A stretch of 64,000 nucleotides of DNA, from positions 42,025,562 to 42,089,561 of the forward strand of contig NC_041010.1 of the NCBI RefSeq assembly GCF_004193775.1, written 5' to 3'. Under the pieces are notes generated by a model. The model searched no databases. It was not told where the DNA came from and was given only the letters and a program-made list of their open reading frames with translations. This stretch comes from Glycine soja (Eukaryota > Streptophyta > Magnoliopsida > Fabales > Fabaceae). The first letter of the stretch is position 1; every line of letters starts with the position of its first letter. A program made the position numbers and the translations under genes. Below, one piece after another: positions 38,539 to 52,471 of this stretch.

Positions 38539-40463
38539 TTATGTCTTTAGAATTAGCCTCATAACTTTTACGAGATACTTTTGTGCTTCCAATAAAAAAA
38601 AGTAAAATGAATTTCATTTATCATCCATTGGATGAATTAAATGAGTCAAATTATATATAATCATTTATTTAATGAGTTTAATTTTAAATAAATTTCACCT
38701 TATTTAATTCAAAAATCAAATTTAACAAATTAATTATTAAGTCTTAAACTAATAATTTTGAATTAAATAAAAGTTTATCTAATTTTAAATTATCATCAAG
38801 CATGTAGATCAATTGACTTAAAATTTTCCAACTTAAAAGGATTTGGACTTAAGTTTTAGATATATAAATGTGTTAAATATTTTAAGAGAAAGTTTTATCA
38901 CTCATAATAATTTTATTCGACTCAAATAAAATTATCCTTAACAAATAATATTTGTGGTTAAAAAAAACTAATTTTGAATTAATTTGATCTATTTTTTACC
39001 TAGATACAAAAGCTTCATACTTAGTGTATGTTCTTAAGCAAAGTGATAGAACTACATAAGTTCTATAGATGGATTACTTATCACAAACACAATAAAAACT
39101 ATAAACATGGGGAGAAGTGAACAGCATTCCTTAAGGAACACACTTAATTAAATTACGAAAGCAACATAGTATTATATATATTGCATAGACTTATGAAGGG
39201 TATTGTTGTTGCGTTCGAAATCAAGTTTCATAGTAGTTTCCTTTTTTGTGTGCAAGTGACATTGATTATATAAACGTCCAAAATTTGTGTCCCTAAAATA
39301 TTAATTTTTTATCACTAGGTATATACATATATATATATTCTTGCCAAAAAAATGTATGTATATATTTCCACGGGGTTCAAGAAAATTAGCTAGGGGGGGG
39401 GGGGGTCTTGAGAAGATAAATAATTTTGATGTGCTGAAGTTGATTTAGAATGTTGCTAAAGAAATGCAATTAATCTTTCCACCTTTCTTATTTATTTATT
39501 TTTAAATTCCTTGTTATACGCTTGTTCACTCTACTCTAATATATACCATATGCCATTAATATTGGAGTGAGAATTCAATATTAATTATTTGAGAAATATT
39601 ATGTGATATAAGAATATAATTAATATCATCTTGAACTTTTAAATGGACAAATAAATATTATTAATTTTATTAACTTATTGAATAGATAAACGAGAACAAA
39701 AAATAGCACCAGTTAAGTTAATTGGCTTCCTTATATTTAAACAATGATACTGCATTACTTAATCATTGCATTTCATTTGCTAAACCTTAATAAATAATTT
39801 TTCAAAACTAAATTTTACATTAAAAAATCTTTTTCCATCAAGTAGTTGTTATCTTGCTTGCTCATTCTGTAAGCTACGAAATATGTATTCTGCAAGTTCA
39901 CCAAACATATAGGTTAATAACATAGTTGGATATCCTACTGGGATCTAAATCATGATTAGTATGTGAATATATATAGCGGTGACCACAAGAAACATGTATA
40001 GTACTTGTTCAATTCCTAGAGCTAAGCTAATCATTATTAAAATTTCAGAAAACCAAGCCATGCTTCATGCTTGTCATGATAACAACCACCGTGATATATT
40101 TCCATTATTTGACAAATTCGGATTGTTTAGATTCTGTTACTTCATTTGCAATATTTTTCATTTTCCTTTAATTTTTTTTAAGGACTACACACACACCAAC
40201 TTTGAAAGTGTCAGAAATGCAAATTGGATAAACTCAAAACAAAACTAAATTTCACAAATCTAAAGTATTAGCAATAAAATTATTTTAAATGTTCAAATCG
40301 AAAGATACAAAAGAAAAAATGATAGAAAGAAAAGGAGGACTTTGTCGGCTTGTCGCGAATAATTAACCTTAGCGAAAATCTCCATCTTAACATGTTAAAA
40401 AGATTGAAAAAAATCAATGCGTCACAATCACAAGGGAAAAATAATAATAAAAGATAGGGCGAT

Positions 40464-40655
40464 AAAAATCAATAGTAGAAACAATAACAACAAAGAAAAA
40501 CTAGGACCAGTTTGGCTTTCTCCTAAGTAGACTGTGGTGAGAAATATATGAAATAAAAAATCAATAGTAGAAACAATAACCAACAAAGAAAAACTAGGAC
40601 CAGTTTGGCTTTCTCCTAAGTAGATTGTGGTGAGAAATATATGAAATAAAAAATC
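40464..40655 (+). repeat. 92-bp tandem duplication
   Basis: Two near-identical units of about 92 bp (TCAATAGTAG at 40469 and 40561). Each ends AAATATATGAAATAAAAA and the start of a third unit follows. Only a few substitutions separate the units, so the duplication is recent. Confidence 0.93.
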
Positions 40656-42372
40656 AATGTTGGCTGTTATCATAAAAAATAAAAGAATAATAATCAGTCG
40701 TCACTTTAAGCCAAAATCATCAGATTGGATCTATCTATGTGATGGCGAAGCCCGCAAAAGTTGACACTTGACACAACTCAAGTTTCAAACCGATCGAGTT
40801 CACTGCCGACACCAAATTGAAAAATTAAATGAAAGCTTATTAATGTTCATTGTATACATTAGAGGAGGATACATGTATTGTTAGATAGATGTGGTGAAGT
40901 TGTTTAAGGTTATTATTTTTCATACATCATATACTATTTTTACATTAGTTATATAAATTATGTTCAATAATACTATTTAAATTTATAATAATATACTTCA
41001 TCAGCCATATCATTCAATCAACTAATATTAAAAAAACAAATAAATAACTATCATGACATTGTTTCGTAAAACCAATACGAATTCTATTTTGGCTGAAGAA
41101 ATAAAAATATGATGAAATTATTCGATGAGCATTTGACCAAGGAGCATTTCACGAAAATCATATTTGTGAAAAAGCTTATGAAATAACTTATACTGCATGT
41201 AAAAAAAATTAACTTAATTTCATGCATTATTAATATAATTTTTTTGACACTATTAATTGATTTACTTAAGATAATTATAATAAAAATTATATTATCATTA
41301 TATTTATATAAATTATTGAAGCATATGAAGGAATCTTACATATTATTAAATATTAAGCCTAGGAAAGAAAAATGAGCACGAAGATGATGGATGAATACAA
41401 CCTCAGCACTAACAACAGCATTGTCTAATAATTGCATATACGAGAATGAGGCAGAGTGGGTTGACGTAGTCACGTTCCTACATTTGTTAAATGATTCTCT
41501 GTCCCCGACGGTGCTGCCCATGTCACCTTTTCTATTTCTTAATTTGATTTTAGTATTAACATCACTGACATTCATGAACAACCTCTTCCCTTTTAACAAT
41601 TCTTAATTTCTTCTTGAATTTTGTGAGACAGACACGGTTTTCTTGTATTTTGTTCTTCCGTCCCCAACATTTTGTTTATGTTTCTCAAAACATATATGCT
41701 GTTTCCATTATGATTTTGTATTAACAACAATAAGTTGAGATAAAGAAGGAAATAACAAAGCATAAAAAAATAGGAAAGAAAGTAAAAGAAGGGTATGGTT
41801 ATTGACTTGGTTTAATTAATTAATTAATGCCAATATGTTTATTCTATCAAATCTCCTTTGTCAACACTCGACACCCACCTCGTGTCCTCGTCATCACTTT
41901 GTTATGTATTCTTAGTATTTTTATTTTTGTGAATTACAACCGAAACCCCTCTTATAAAAATCTATACATATTTGCAACTTAATAGAGTACATGCATTAGT
42001 ATGTTTTTCCTCATTTTTATTTTCACCTCAAACAGAAAATGACAAGTTAGGAAGAGAAAAGAAAACAACGTTAAGGACTTAAGAAAGCGTATCTACGGAG
42101 TCAAAAGTGGGAATTGGCACTCTCGTTTATTGTTTATGTTATGTTCTTCCTGAACCATTCACTGTCGTATGTAAAAGTAAAATTACAGGAATTCTACCAA
42201 ACATCTAGTTTTTTAAACTTCCTTTTTCTGAAATTGGCTCTAGAAGTCTAATCTTAACGCTGTGAGTCTCTAACACATTATAAGTTATTATTCTGAATTA
42301 TACATATTTAATATGAAGTAATTGATCTATATGTCAAAATGCACATGGTGTATATGCGCATAAATATGAAGT

Positions 42373-42673
42373 AGGTTAAATTAGTTTATTACTTGCCTAA
42401 TTTATTATTTAAATTTATTTTGATTCTTTAATTTTCAAAACGGATTCAATTTGATCATATTTTTTAAATTAAATTAATAATATTAAGAAATATATATTTT
42501 ATGATGATTTAAAATCACTCAATAATATTTTTAAATCGTCACAAAATATAATTTTTTAACACCATTGACACAATTAATATAATAAGATCAAATTCAATCG
42601 ATTTAAAAAATTAAAAGATTAAATTAAAAAAAAAACTAAATAACCAAATTGAATAAAAAAACTAATTTATCCT
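42373..42673. mobile_element. Fold-back MITE, about 300 bp
   Basis: The left end is AGGTTAAATTAGTTTATTA and the right end, reverse-complemented, is AGGATAAATTAGTTTTTTTA. The arms correspond for over 120 bp (shared TTCAATTTGATC, ATATTTTNTGANGATTTAAAA). No clear target-site duplication was seen and there is no coding capacity. Confidence 0.7.
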
Positions 42674-43781
42674 ATAAAATATTGTCGTCATTAATTAATA
42701 CCTGTCAAACTGTAATCAAGACGTTATAGTTCATTTAAAAGTTGAACTAACCCAACCTTCATATAAGACGGCTAAAATGGTTTGGACCAACTCAAAAACC
42801 CTTTAGGTGAAACATACGTCCCAAAGGCTTGTCTTCCATGCAAGTGAAAACCATGTTCAATAAATTTAGGGAGATAAATGATGTGATCATAATTAAAATG
42901 GTTAGGTTTGAATATCATTTTCAGAAATTGAAGGTTGACTTACAGTTCACAGACATATCTAGTAGCTAGGAATAAACATGGAACAAGGGTTTGATTTTGA
43001 ATTCAGAATCGTTGAGACTTGAGGGAAATAATAATTAAAGATTAAATAAAAAAATATTTATTTTTTGGATTATACTTTTAGAAATAAGAGCACAAAGAAA
43101 ACATGGGACTTTTTTTTTTTTTGTAAAGGCATAGAAAGTAAGTTTGATGCAATTGATGTAAGTGTTGGGATTAGGCTTCATTCAATTTCAACTAGAATTC
43201 CTAATGTACTTAAATATTGGTTTATTAGGCAATTAAACCTATATTCTTAATGGAGAACTCCTTCTTTAGATTAAAGTAAAAAAAATAATACTAATAAACA
43301 TTAGGATTGGAAATCCCTAATGATAGTAAGAATCCAATAACTATCCTTACCCTAAAAGATTATAGGATTCTTGTCTTAAAGCACACATATAGAGCAAAAT
43401 TTCATTAAAGATTAAAAAACCGTCACAACATAAGGTTGATAAAGTTTTATGAAATAATAAGCCCAAACACACAGGGATATGGAAATTAAACTTTATTAAT
43501 AATCGACCTAAATCAATTCATAAATAATAAATTTCATTATAATTCACTTAACTTTGGCAAAAAGAGATTTAGTTAGACATAGATGATAGATAGGATAAAC
43601 AAAAACAAAAAATAATTCCATAAGTCACAAACTCTAAGATATATCCAAAAATGCAAACCGTGATGACTGGATTTTTTTTTCTTGTTACAAAATATCCCTA
43701 TAAAATTTTCTTCACCTCTTTTATATGGGTTTGAGACGGCCACTTATTATATAGGAGGGAGATGCCAAGCATCTTCAACCA

Positions 43782-43803
43782 GTATATATATATATATATA
43801 TAT
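43782..43803. repeat. TA microsatellite
   Basis: About eleven TA units in intergenic DNA. Confidence 0.85.
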
Positions 43804-45415
43804 TATTTTCTTGACTGATAGTTAGTTAATATATAACAAACGTAGTATTTTTTTAAAGTATGCATGGTAATACATATAGCCCACTAGTCAACGGTTTAGA
43901 AATGAGAATCCCCTCTATTTAGAAATCTAATACCGCGTGGAAAATACAGCTATACAAATAGTGGCAAAGTCATGATATGCCAATTGGAAGTGTACTTGCC
44001 AAGCATTGTTAGATAATTTAGAGCAAAGTTTCAAGTCCTAGTAGCAAACAAAAGATAGTAAAGTTTTTGCCTTTTGGCCTATTCAAATTAATTGTGAAAT
44101 TGACCATACAAACTTTAATTTTCCTTAGCTAATTAAGCAGTTTTCTTTTGCAATTAGGAAAGAGTAGTTTTTTCAATTTTGATAAACATAGTTAAAAGGA
44201 AAATGCCAAACCAAAGGCTAGCAGAAGATTCCACCACCGACATCCATGTGTGCCCGCTCGTGATTACTTTATTCCTTTCTTCAGTTATTTTATGGCAATT
44301 TATTTGCTGTTCGAACATTGTACTTTTCTTGTTATGCTTGCTATATTTACAGAATCCCGTGGAAACTGCAAAGGAGAAGAGAATGTGAGTGCCAGATACA
44401 GGGCAAATAAATTCTAAGTTGTTTGAAATCCATTAAATTATTAAGCATGCAGATTAGTCCCTAATTTAGTAAATTAAAATTTTTCGATAAATTAGTCTCT
44501 GATCAGAAAAAAAAAATCATTTGTATAATAAAGTGTAATGTTAAGTATGATATTGTTACCAATGCCATCTTTTTTACTTTTGCCTTATATCTTCATCTTT
44601 TTTTATAGGTCAATTTCTAATATGGTTGGTCAAGTGTTTTCAGTAATCGAAGTATGTTATGTATAGCTTTTCTACTCAAATCCAACTAAGGTTTCTTTTT
44701 TTGACTCCCTATAGACTATTACACCTACTTTGCCACAATCGTTGCAACTTGAAGTTGAACCACCCTAATCAACGATCTAAAAAAAAAGATTGCCTAATTC
44801 TTATGTTTTCATAGTCTTAAATGCGTTTTTGTCTCTATAAAGATATCAAGCTAGTGTTCTTCAAAATTTAAATTGACTTTTTTTTTATAAAAAGCCAAAT
44901 TAAGTGTACTATTGGAGTCATTATCATAGTCCGTTGATGTTCACATGTCAAATATCAATTATTACAATTTTAATTATATAAAATAAATATTTGTCCACTG
45001 TAATTCACGTACTAAAATACTATACTAATTATGCAACAACAAAAAAAAATATTCTAAATATTATTAAATGACTTCGTAAAAAAACTATTATTAAAAGACA
45101 ATATCACATTTCAGTATTTGATATTTATGATAGTTATTATATTATAGCTAAGGACAGAAAGTGTTCAGTTTTATTTTATTTTTGGAAGGCAAAGAGACAT
45201 ATACTACTGTCAAGCCAAAACAAAATTACAGAAGATATATCAGTCCAAGATAATCAGAAAATTCAACTAGCTTAATTCACTGTTATCCCACCCAAAATTT
45301 CTGCAAAACTTAGGTACGAGGAAAACCCACATGAACTCTAATTTCTTATACAAAGTGTTCAAATTTAAAAATAAGAAACAGAAATTAGATTTTAATTTTA
45401 AAAATTAAAAACAGA

Positions 45416-45419
<4 letters not shown>

Positions 45420-45462
<43 letters not shown>
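45420..45462. repeat. AT microsatellite, about 21 units
   Basis: Perfect AT dinucleotide run of about 43 bases in the gene desert. Confidence 0.93.
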
Positions 45463-45466
<4 letters not shown>

Positions 45467-46454
45467 TATGAAAACTAAAATCATATTTATATTATGATAT
45501 CTGAAGTTTGTCTCTCGTAGAAATTTGTCACGAACTGACAAGAAGCAACAAAACTATGTCTGACATGTCACAAAAGCAACGATAATTAAAAGGTGACTAA
45601 GAAGTGGAACTCTGCCAGAATTATGAGCTATAATTAATATCCGAATGAGGTGGGGTGTAGTTTCGTTAATATACCATTACTCACGAACTCTAAGACATGT
45701 AGTTGTTGAGATATCTTGATTCATATTTGTTTTGTGGTTTAATTTATTCAGTGTTAGATCGTTAGCATTGAACCTTTGAATTTTAAATAAACTTATTTTT
45801 AATTTAAATTATATTCAGTCCTAATCCACTGAAATTGAAGGCTGAATATATTCTTATACACTAAAAATATTTAGAAGAGTTGTGTCTTAAAAACACACTA
45901 CACAAGCTACAAAAACGAATCTACTATAAAATGACTCTTTATTAAGTCAGACGCACTCTACCTAATTCAGGTTCTGTCATATTAAAATTCAAAATTCTTA
46001 AGTGTAGAACTAACTAACTTCCCTTGTAATATTATACCTTTTAATTTCAATGTTGTATAGGAATTTTTTTTCAGCACCTTTCATGGTTTGGATTTATGAA
46101 AAATCTAATTAAACCTATTATTAATCTATTTTGTAAAATTTTATTTCAAATTCGAACTACTTTTTTTTTATAAAAAAAACAACAACATATAGCTGTCATC
46201 CAGACGTTGTATAACTTGCATATATAGAACCACAAAGAGATAAATGAGGTGTAATCAAAACAATATATCTATTCAACAATTTGTGATGGAACTCGAATTC
46301 ATTTCGTTAATTTGCTCAATGTTTATGTATAAATAATTTCGATTAAAAAAATAAATCTTAGTTAATTGCACATGTAAGTTACATATCCAAACAATTTGTT
46401 CATTGCTCAAACTCCTCTTAAATTTTAATTACAATTCTCTTTTATAAAATCTTA

Positions 46455-46660
46455 ATAAGATAGTGTCGGTTAAAGTATTTCTATAATTTACTAAAAATGA
46501 TCAATTTTAATAGATTTTATTCCTCATTTAATATAAATAAAAAAAATAAGATTATTAAATGAGAAATAAAACCAACAAAAATAATATTTTTTAATAAATT
46601 TTGATCAATCATAGAAAATGTTTAAAAAAGCGTGTAAAATAAAGTGTTGCTAGCATTTTT
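46455..46660. mobile_element. Possible degenerate fold-back element
   Basis: The left part contains TTTCTATAATTTAC...ATTTTATTCCTCATTTAAT; the right part, reverse-complemented, contains TTTCTATGATTGATC...TTTTATTTCTCATTTAAT and ends in GCTAGCAACACTTT. The pairing is imperfect and the ends are uncertain. Confidence 0.4.
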
Positions 46661-49600
46661 GTTTATATTACAATATGTGTGGATGGGAAGTGTTATTAAA
46701 AATATATTTTTAACACATTCTTAAAAAAATAATAAGTTATTTAATTTAATCGGCTTTAATTCGTTCCACCCCATTGAAATATTCCGATATTTTACTTTTA
46801 ATTTGTATTTATGAATCTTCAAGTACTAGTGTAATTTAATATATTAATTTTTAATATATATTCATTTTTATAGGAATATGAATTAGTTAAAAGGAAATTA
46901 TAAATAAGGAATGAGAGGGTATTTTCTTGTGGGGGGGAGAAAAAGGCTAAAAAAAAACGGCTAATTCTAAATTCTGTCCCTGATAGTGACCGAGATCAAA
47001 TCAAGACAGATTTGGAACCTCATGTGCCATAAGGACATAATGGTCCCTAACAAAAATTAATGTTCCTCTACTGCTCTACAATTTCTTTTCTGGTTAAAAC
47101 TAGTTGCAAAGGAATACTTTTATTCACTATTCCAATGACCAAACTAATAAATATGAAAAGATAAGTCAGAGATAGTCTGAAAGAAATTATGGAAGGTATA
47201 GGACCTGTGAAAATGATTTTGATTACATATTTAGCACGAAGCTGTTTGCATGGCCAAGCTCAATTGGCCAACTAAAAAATAAAAAACAGAAAATCTAAAA
47301 TTGAACTAAGTCTTTGTTTGTTCGTTTGTAACCATTGATGCGAACAAGAAAAACCATAGATACATTTTGTTCTCGGGGCACTGGTTCCACTTCTTAAAAT
47401 GTTTTAATACAAAAGATAGGCTTAGAATTTAAAGGAATATAAATAACTAAATGATCTGACATGGGTATCAACCTACAAGACACTATTAGAAAATATACTT
47501 TCAACATTGATGTTACATTTCTGAATGCAAAGATGACGGTGCTGAAGGCTGTAAAACGACATAGTTCAAACTAATTAAAGAGAGAAATTAAGAGCTATAA
47601 ATTAAAAGACGAAAGATATGTAACATTGGAAGGAACAAAGAAACGTGTAGTTAGAGGCTAGACAATGACGTAGCAACTTCTTGATTGTTTTCATTTCATT
47701 TCAGTCCAAAGTCTAAAAACTCTTAATTTTCCTTTTCCTTTTATAAATCACCATATGGGCACTTGCCCATGTGCATGCATGTATTAGCCATGTGAAAATT
47801 AAATGAGATGATAGAAAAAAGTGGGATTTTGGAGAATGAGACCAAACAAGTATTCCTATTCACACTATTACGTCATGCAGTTAGTTACTGATGTAGCTAA
47901 CATGCATGAATATTATTATATGTACCTATCTAGAATGTAGAAGTTTTTATTACCTTATTTTATCAAAAGTGGGATTGGGTTGAATGTCACCTTATGATTT
48001 TTTCTCAAAAGGACCTAATGTATTTTTATTTTTTTTGACAAGGACCTAATGCATGTTTGGTTATATATAGTTTTAACTTTTTTTTAGCAATGATTTTTTT
48101 AAAAAAAAACTTTTAATGAAGCAGCTTAAAAAACCAGTTAGAAGTTTTAAGTGATATAATATGTTCTTTTTTTAGGAGTGAATGATGATGTGCTCTATTG
48201 CTTAATTGCCTAAATTAATTGTTTAAAATAATATAAAATGAAATGAATTTTGATTGTAACAAAAAATATTAATAAAAAAGATATAAAAAATGGTACATAA
48301 TCCATTCATTTTATTAAATATCTCTCTTTTTCTTCTAAATTACGGATATAAAATAAACTAGTCTCGATCTTTTTTATTTCATCATAAAATATTTAAACAA
48401 TAAAATGATAAATTTATTCCCTTTTATTCTATTTCAGTCATTACACTTAGAACAAATTATACCCATATCTGTGTGGTTTTTTCATATTATTGCATATGAT
48501 ATTTTTATGGATTTCTTTTATTCATAAAAATTAAAAATAAGTTTTAGAGGTTCTTAATAACTCAAGTATATTGCTTACTCAATTAAGATAAATTTCTTAT
48601 ATTTTTATATTTTTAATGTCTTATTTATAGAGATACAATAATGTAATGTGTTTTTTAAATAATAATATTGTCGATGTAATCTATGGCACAAAATTTAATT
48701 AAAAGGACAAAAAAAATCTCTACAATAGTAAAAAAAAGTGCTGAATTTTTTTATACCTATAAATATAAAATATTTAATTGACATTTTTATTTTCTCTTTA
48801 TTTTTTATTAAATTATATCATTTTCCATATTTACATTTCTGTCTTTTTCCAGAATAATGTGCTCTTACGTCTAATTTATATATATATCACATCGAAGGAT
48901 TTCCACCTTAAGCTATCTCAGGAGAAAAGACTGATAAGATAGAGTCTTTTAGATATTTCTTATACCAACAACAATAATAATAATAATAATAAATATTTAA
49001 TAATAAGATCTATAACATATCTCTTTCTCTTCACCTCAAGATGGCATATGAATATGATCCCTATAGAAAGTCACGTGTTAAGGACACATTCGGCTGGACC
49101 ACACCATCAGTGTGTAAACCACGTATTGTTACAATGGTACAAGACAACTGTTTTTTATTTTTATATATTTTTAGTCTATAGGTGACATGTACCTTTTTTT
49201 ATTATTTAGTATTTGAGTAAAAAAATATTTATAATATGATTAAATTATCTTTAGTAGAACTTTTTAATTGTATACATGAGACTTAAGTTTAAAACTTTAT
49301 TCGATGAACCAACCTATGGTTGGTGATCACTGATCAGCTACAACAGTTTGGATATATCTTATTAAACAAGCGAATAATATTGCAGTAAAGAAGTAGGATA
49401 CTATGCTCACTGAGAAAAAGGTGCATGGGATATTCATTGGGACATTGTAATGATCATTTATTAATTATTATATGTACTTGATCGTGAAAGCCACATCCAC
49501 ACCTATATTTGCACACTTTCAATTTTTTCCATGACTACGTACTATATGATTATTCCATGTCTACGTACTCACATAGATAATGATTTTAAGCTGGAAGAAA

Positions 49601-52471
49601 AATAAACAAAAGAAACGCCTTTTCTTTTTCTCGATTTTTGGCAAATCTTTTTTAATTACTATATATATTTTTAGATTAGATATTTCCATGAAGCTGTTTA
49701 AGCCCCTCAAATTTCATTTTCACCTCAAACTCAATTTGATTTAACGTTAGATTGAACACATTCCTATACATTTTTTGTGAGAAATAAGATTTTAAAACTT
49801 TTGATTCAACAATTGTTTGAGACTCTCAACCGTAAATAAAATATGCACCCGTGAACAATTTGATTTAGATCATTAGCTCAATTTAATTTTTTTATTATGT
49901 TACATTTATTTATTTATTTATTTCATACACAAATAAAATTAAGAACAAATTATAACAACACCCCTAAAATTTTATCAAATTACATATAACTCCACCCTTT
50001 ATAATTTTCCTATGCTAACATCTTTAAGTTTTTTTTTTTATTCGAATCCCCTCTAAGTTTAAAAACATAATACTAACATTCCCTCATAATCTTACTAACA
50101 CATTTTGCTTAATAAACAACTTAGCACAACGTTAACAAAAAATAGGAAAAAACCCATAAGAATGTTTTTTTTTCACATAACTATTTTATATGAAAATCAT
50201 GTATAATTTTTTCATTTCCAATTTGCTAGTATACCAAAAGTCATCCTTTAAGAAGGGTACAGTGTAGTAGGAAAGGAAGGATAGGTGAAAAGGGCATATC
50301 CTATCTCTGCCTGCCACAGCAGATGAGATACCCAATCAGGGAAGAAATTCTCTACTTTCCGTTAAGTTGGATTTTAATGCTGAGAACGATAGGAATTCCA
50401 ACTAGTTATGTCCTACATGGACATAAAACAAACATAGTTCATTTCAAGGACGTTACAGATTTAAATTTTGGGTTTTGTCAATGTTCAGTGATTGTGAGAC
50501 GTAAATTTAATGAGCAAATTGCAGTAGCTTTTCCCAAAATTTATTCTAATTATACATAATTTCTCTCATTTTTTTCATCTTACATAAAATTCCCTAACTT
50601 ATTCATTTGCATTACAGTAGCACCCGTTCCTTCTTAAATACCGTTAAGTTCTATGATCACGTGATATAGGCACATGTTTTTGTTAAAAAAGTCTATCCCG
50701 AAAATGCCACCATCTTCTTCAATCTTCGTTAATTTTTTTTTTTTCTTGCTGTAAGTGTGAAACTCCCAAGTACTTCGTTGTCAGCTTGGATGATTTATCT
50801 TCATGTGATTTAGGATCTAACACAAGTGCATAAGTGTTACTATAATCATTGTCATTTCAAATGAAAATTTCTTACAATTGGGCCTCAAATTCTGAACTTG
50901 AAAAGTCAGATAGATATAGCTTCAGAAACATAAAAAATACAAGACCAAAAGCAACAAAAATTTGAGAACCAATATTTTGTTAATTTTTATAAGCAAATCA
51001 GAGAATATATTGCATGTAGTACCTCGAAAGTACAAAAAAGTATTACCCATGAATTACATTCGTATACTAACACTCCCTCCCTTAACACTGGTCCAGACAA
51101 TTTGGTCATTCAATATTAAATTAAAAAACTCACTTAACACTGGCAGCTGTGGAGTGCTAAAGAAATGATTTCAGAATGAAGGGTACATGTGTAATTAATG
51201 AAAAGCTCAAGAAAAGTTTCATTAATTTACTTAAATTTAATTGACCCTAGAAGAAATGTGCCATTCAAATCGTCATTTTATTTGTCTCAAGAACACAACG
51301 AAAATTCGTCGTTTACAGTAGCTTTTGCAATGCAGCCGGATTTAGATTAGTTTTTAAGCAAATAACCATTTGATTTCATCATAAGGTACCATTTGATTTC
51401 ACTTATCACGTCTAAATTATAGATAATCAAAATAGACTTAAAATGTCTTAAAAAGAATAACACTGAAAGAAAGTAATACACATCTTAATAAGATAATGAA
51501 ATTGTAAAAGTTGATACAATGATTCCATAATTTTTTTACTCATACGTGTATGATTGCATGGTAATTTTTAAACCAATTTTTAAAATGATTTGACAATTTT
51601 CAGTTTATCTAGTTCAATTTTAACAGTTCACATAAAATTAAATTGATTTAAAATATGCCTAATCCTTTGTGTGTCCAGTTGCTGAGAGGAGCTTATGGCT
51701 AGTTTGATATTTTTGGTACTAATACTGTTTTAACGAATCCAAAGTCCAAGTGCAAGCTAATGTGCCTACATTGTTTTTATGGGAACCCCATATGTAGAGT
51801 GGACTGTATCCATTACAATTTTATCAGGTTTACTTTTTCTAGTACAGATCTATTTTTCACTTTTAGATAACGTAACTCGAATTATGAATTGATCTCAAAT
51901 CGAAAGGTGTATTGCTAATGAAAACTTCAGTTCTTCGCATTTGTTCTTGGTGTATATACTTCACGATCCTTCTTTTTATGTATTGTGCCTTTTTTTGGCG
52001 TCTTGATGAACTTTTCATTGTCTAGGCCATCAATGAACTGATGTCTGATTTGATGGATCTGGGCCTTGTAGACCAGTCCAAAACAAGATACATTACTTAT
52101 TTTTGTATAGATAATACAACACCATGGATCTCTTATCTTTCGTATGCTCTTTTATAGTGCAATAGAATCGAAGAGTTAAGCTAAAACATATAATCTTTTC
52201 AAACGTTAAATGCAATGGCAATCAAGTGCAAGGTACTTGATCGAAATCTCAGAAAATATGAATAATTTAAGACGAACTCAACTTTTATCAGAATTAAGCG
52301 ATCAATTCTCCATATACATTTCTGCATGCATCGTAACAGCATGTCTTAATTTCTGTTCAAGTTATACATAGCTCATAAGGATCTTATTTATATTAATCAA
52401 TTTTATTACAATTCCAGTTCATCAATATGTTCAAATAGAACCTGAATGGATTTCTTTCCAATCTTTATAGA

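Larger units (their letters stand above)
36905..52460. other. 15.5-kb gene desert
   Basis: No gene with a recognisable domain or plausible splice structure on either strand. Contents: a 96-bp TAT microsatellite, AT microsatellites at 43782 and 45420, a 13-base G run at 39393, tandem duplications (38471 and 40464), and fold-back elements (42373 and possibly 46455). Short open frames (for example 39979-40248, 44179-44388 and 50323-50559) look random. The high AT content and poly-A/T tracts suit decayed transposon-derived DNA. Confidence 0.65.

Noticed and set aside
50041..50052. TTCGAATCCCCT, resembling a tRNA T-loop
   Set aside because: No acceptor stem, anticodon arm or D-arm can be formed around it.
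49980..50650. Possible fold-back element from repeated ACCCC/CCCT-containing AT-rich strings
   Set aside because: The similar strings run in the same direction and do not pair; likely compositional.
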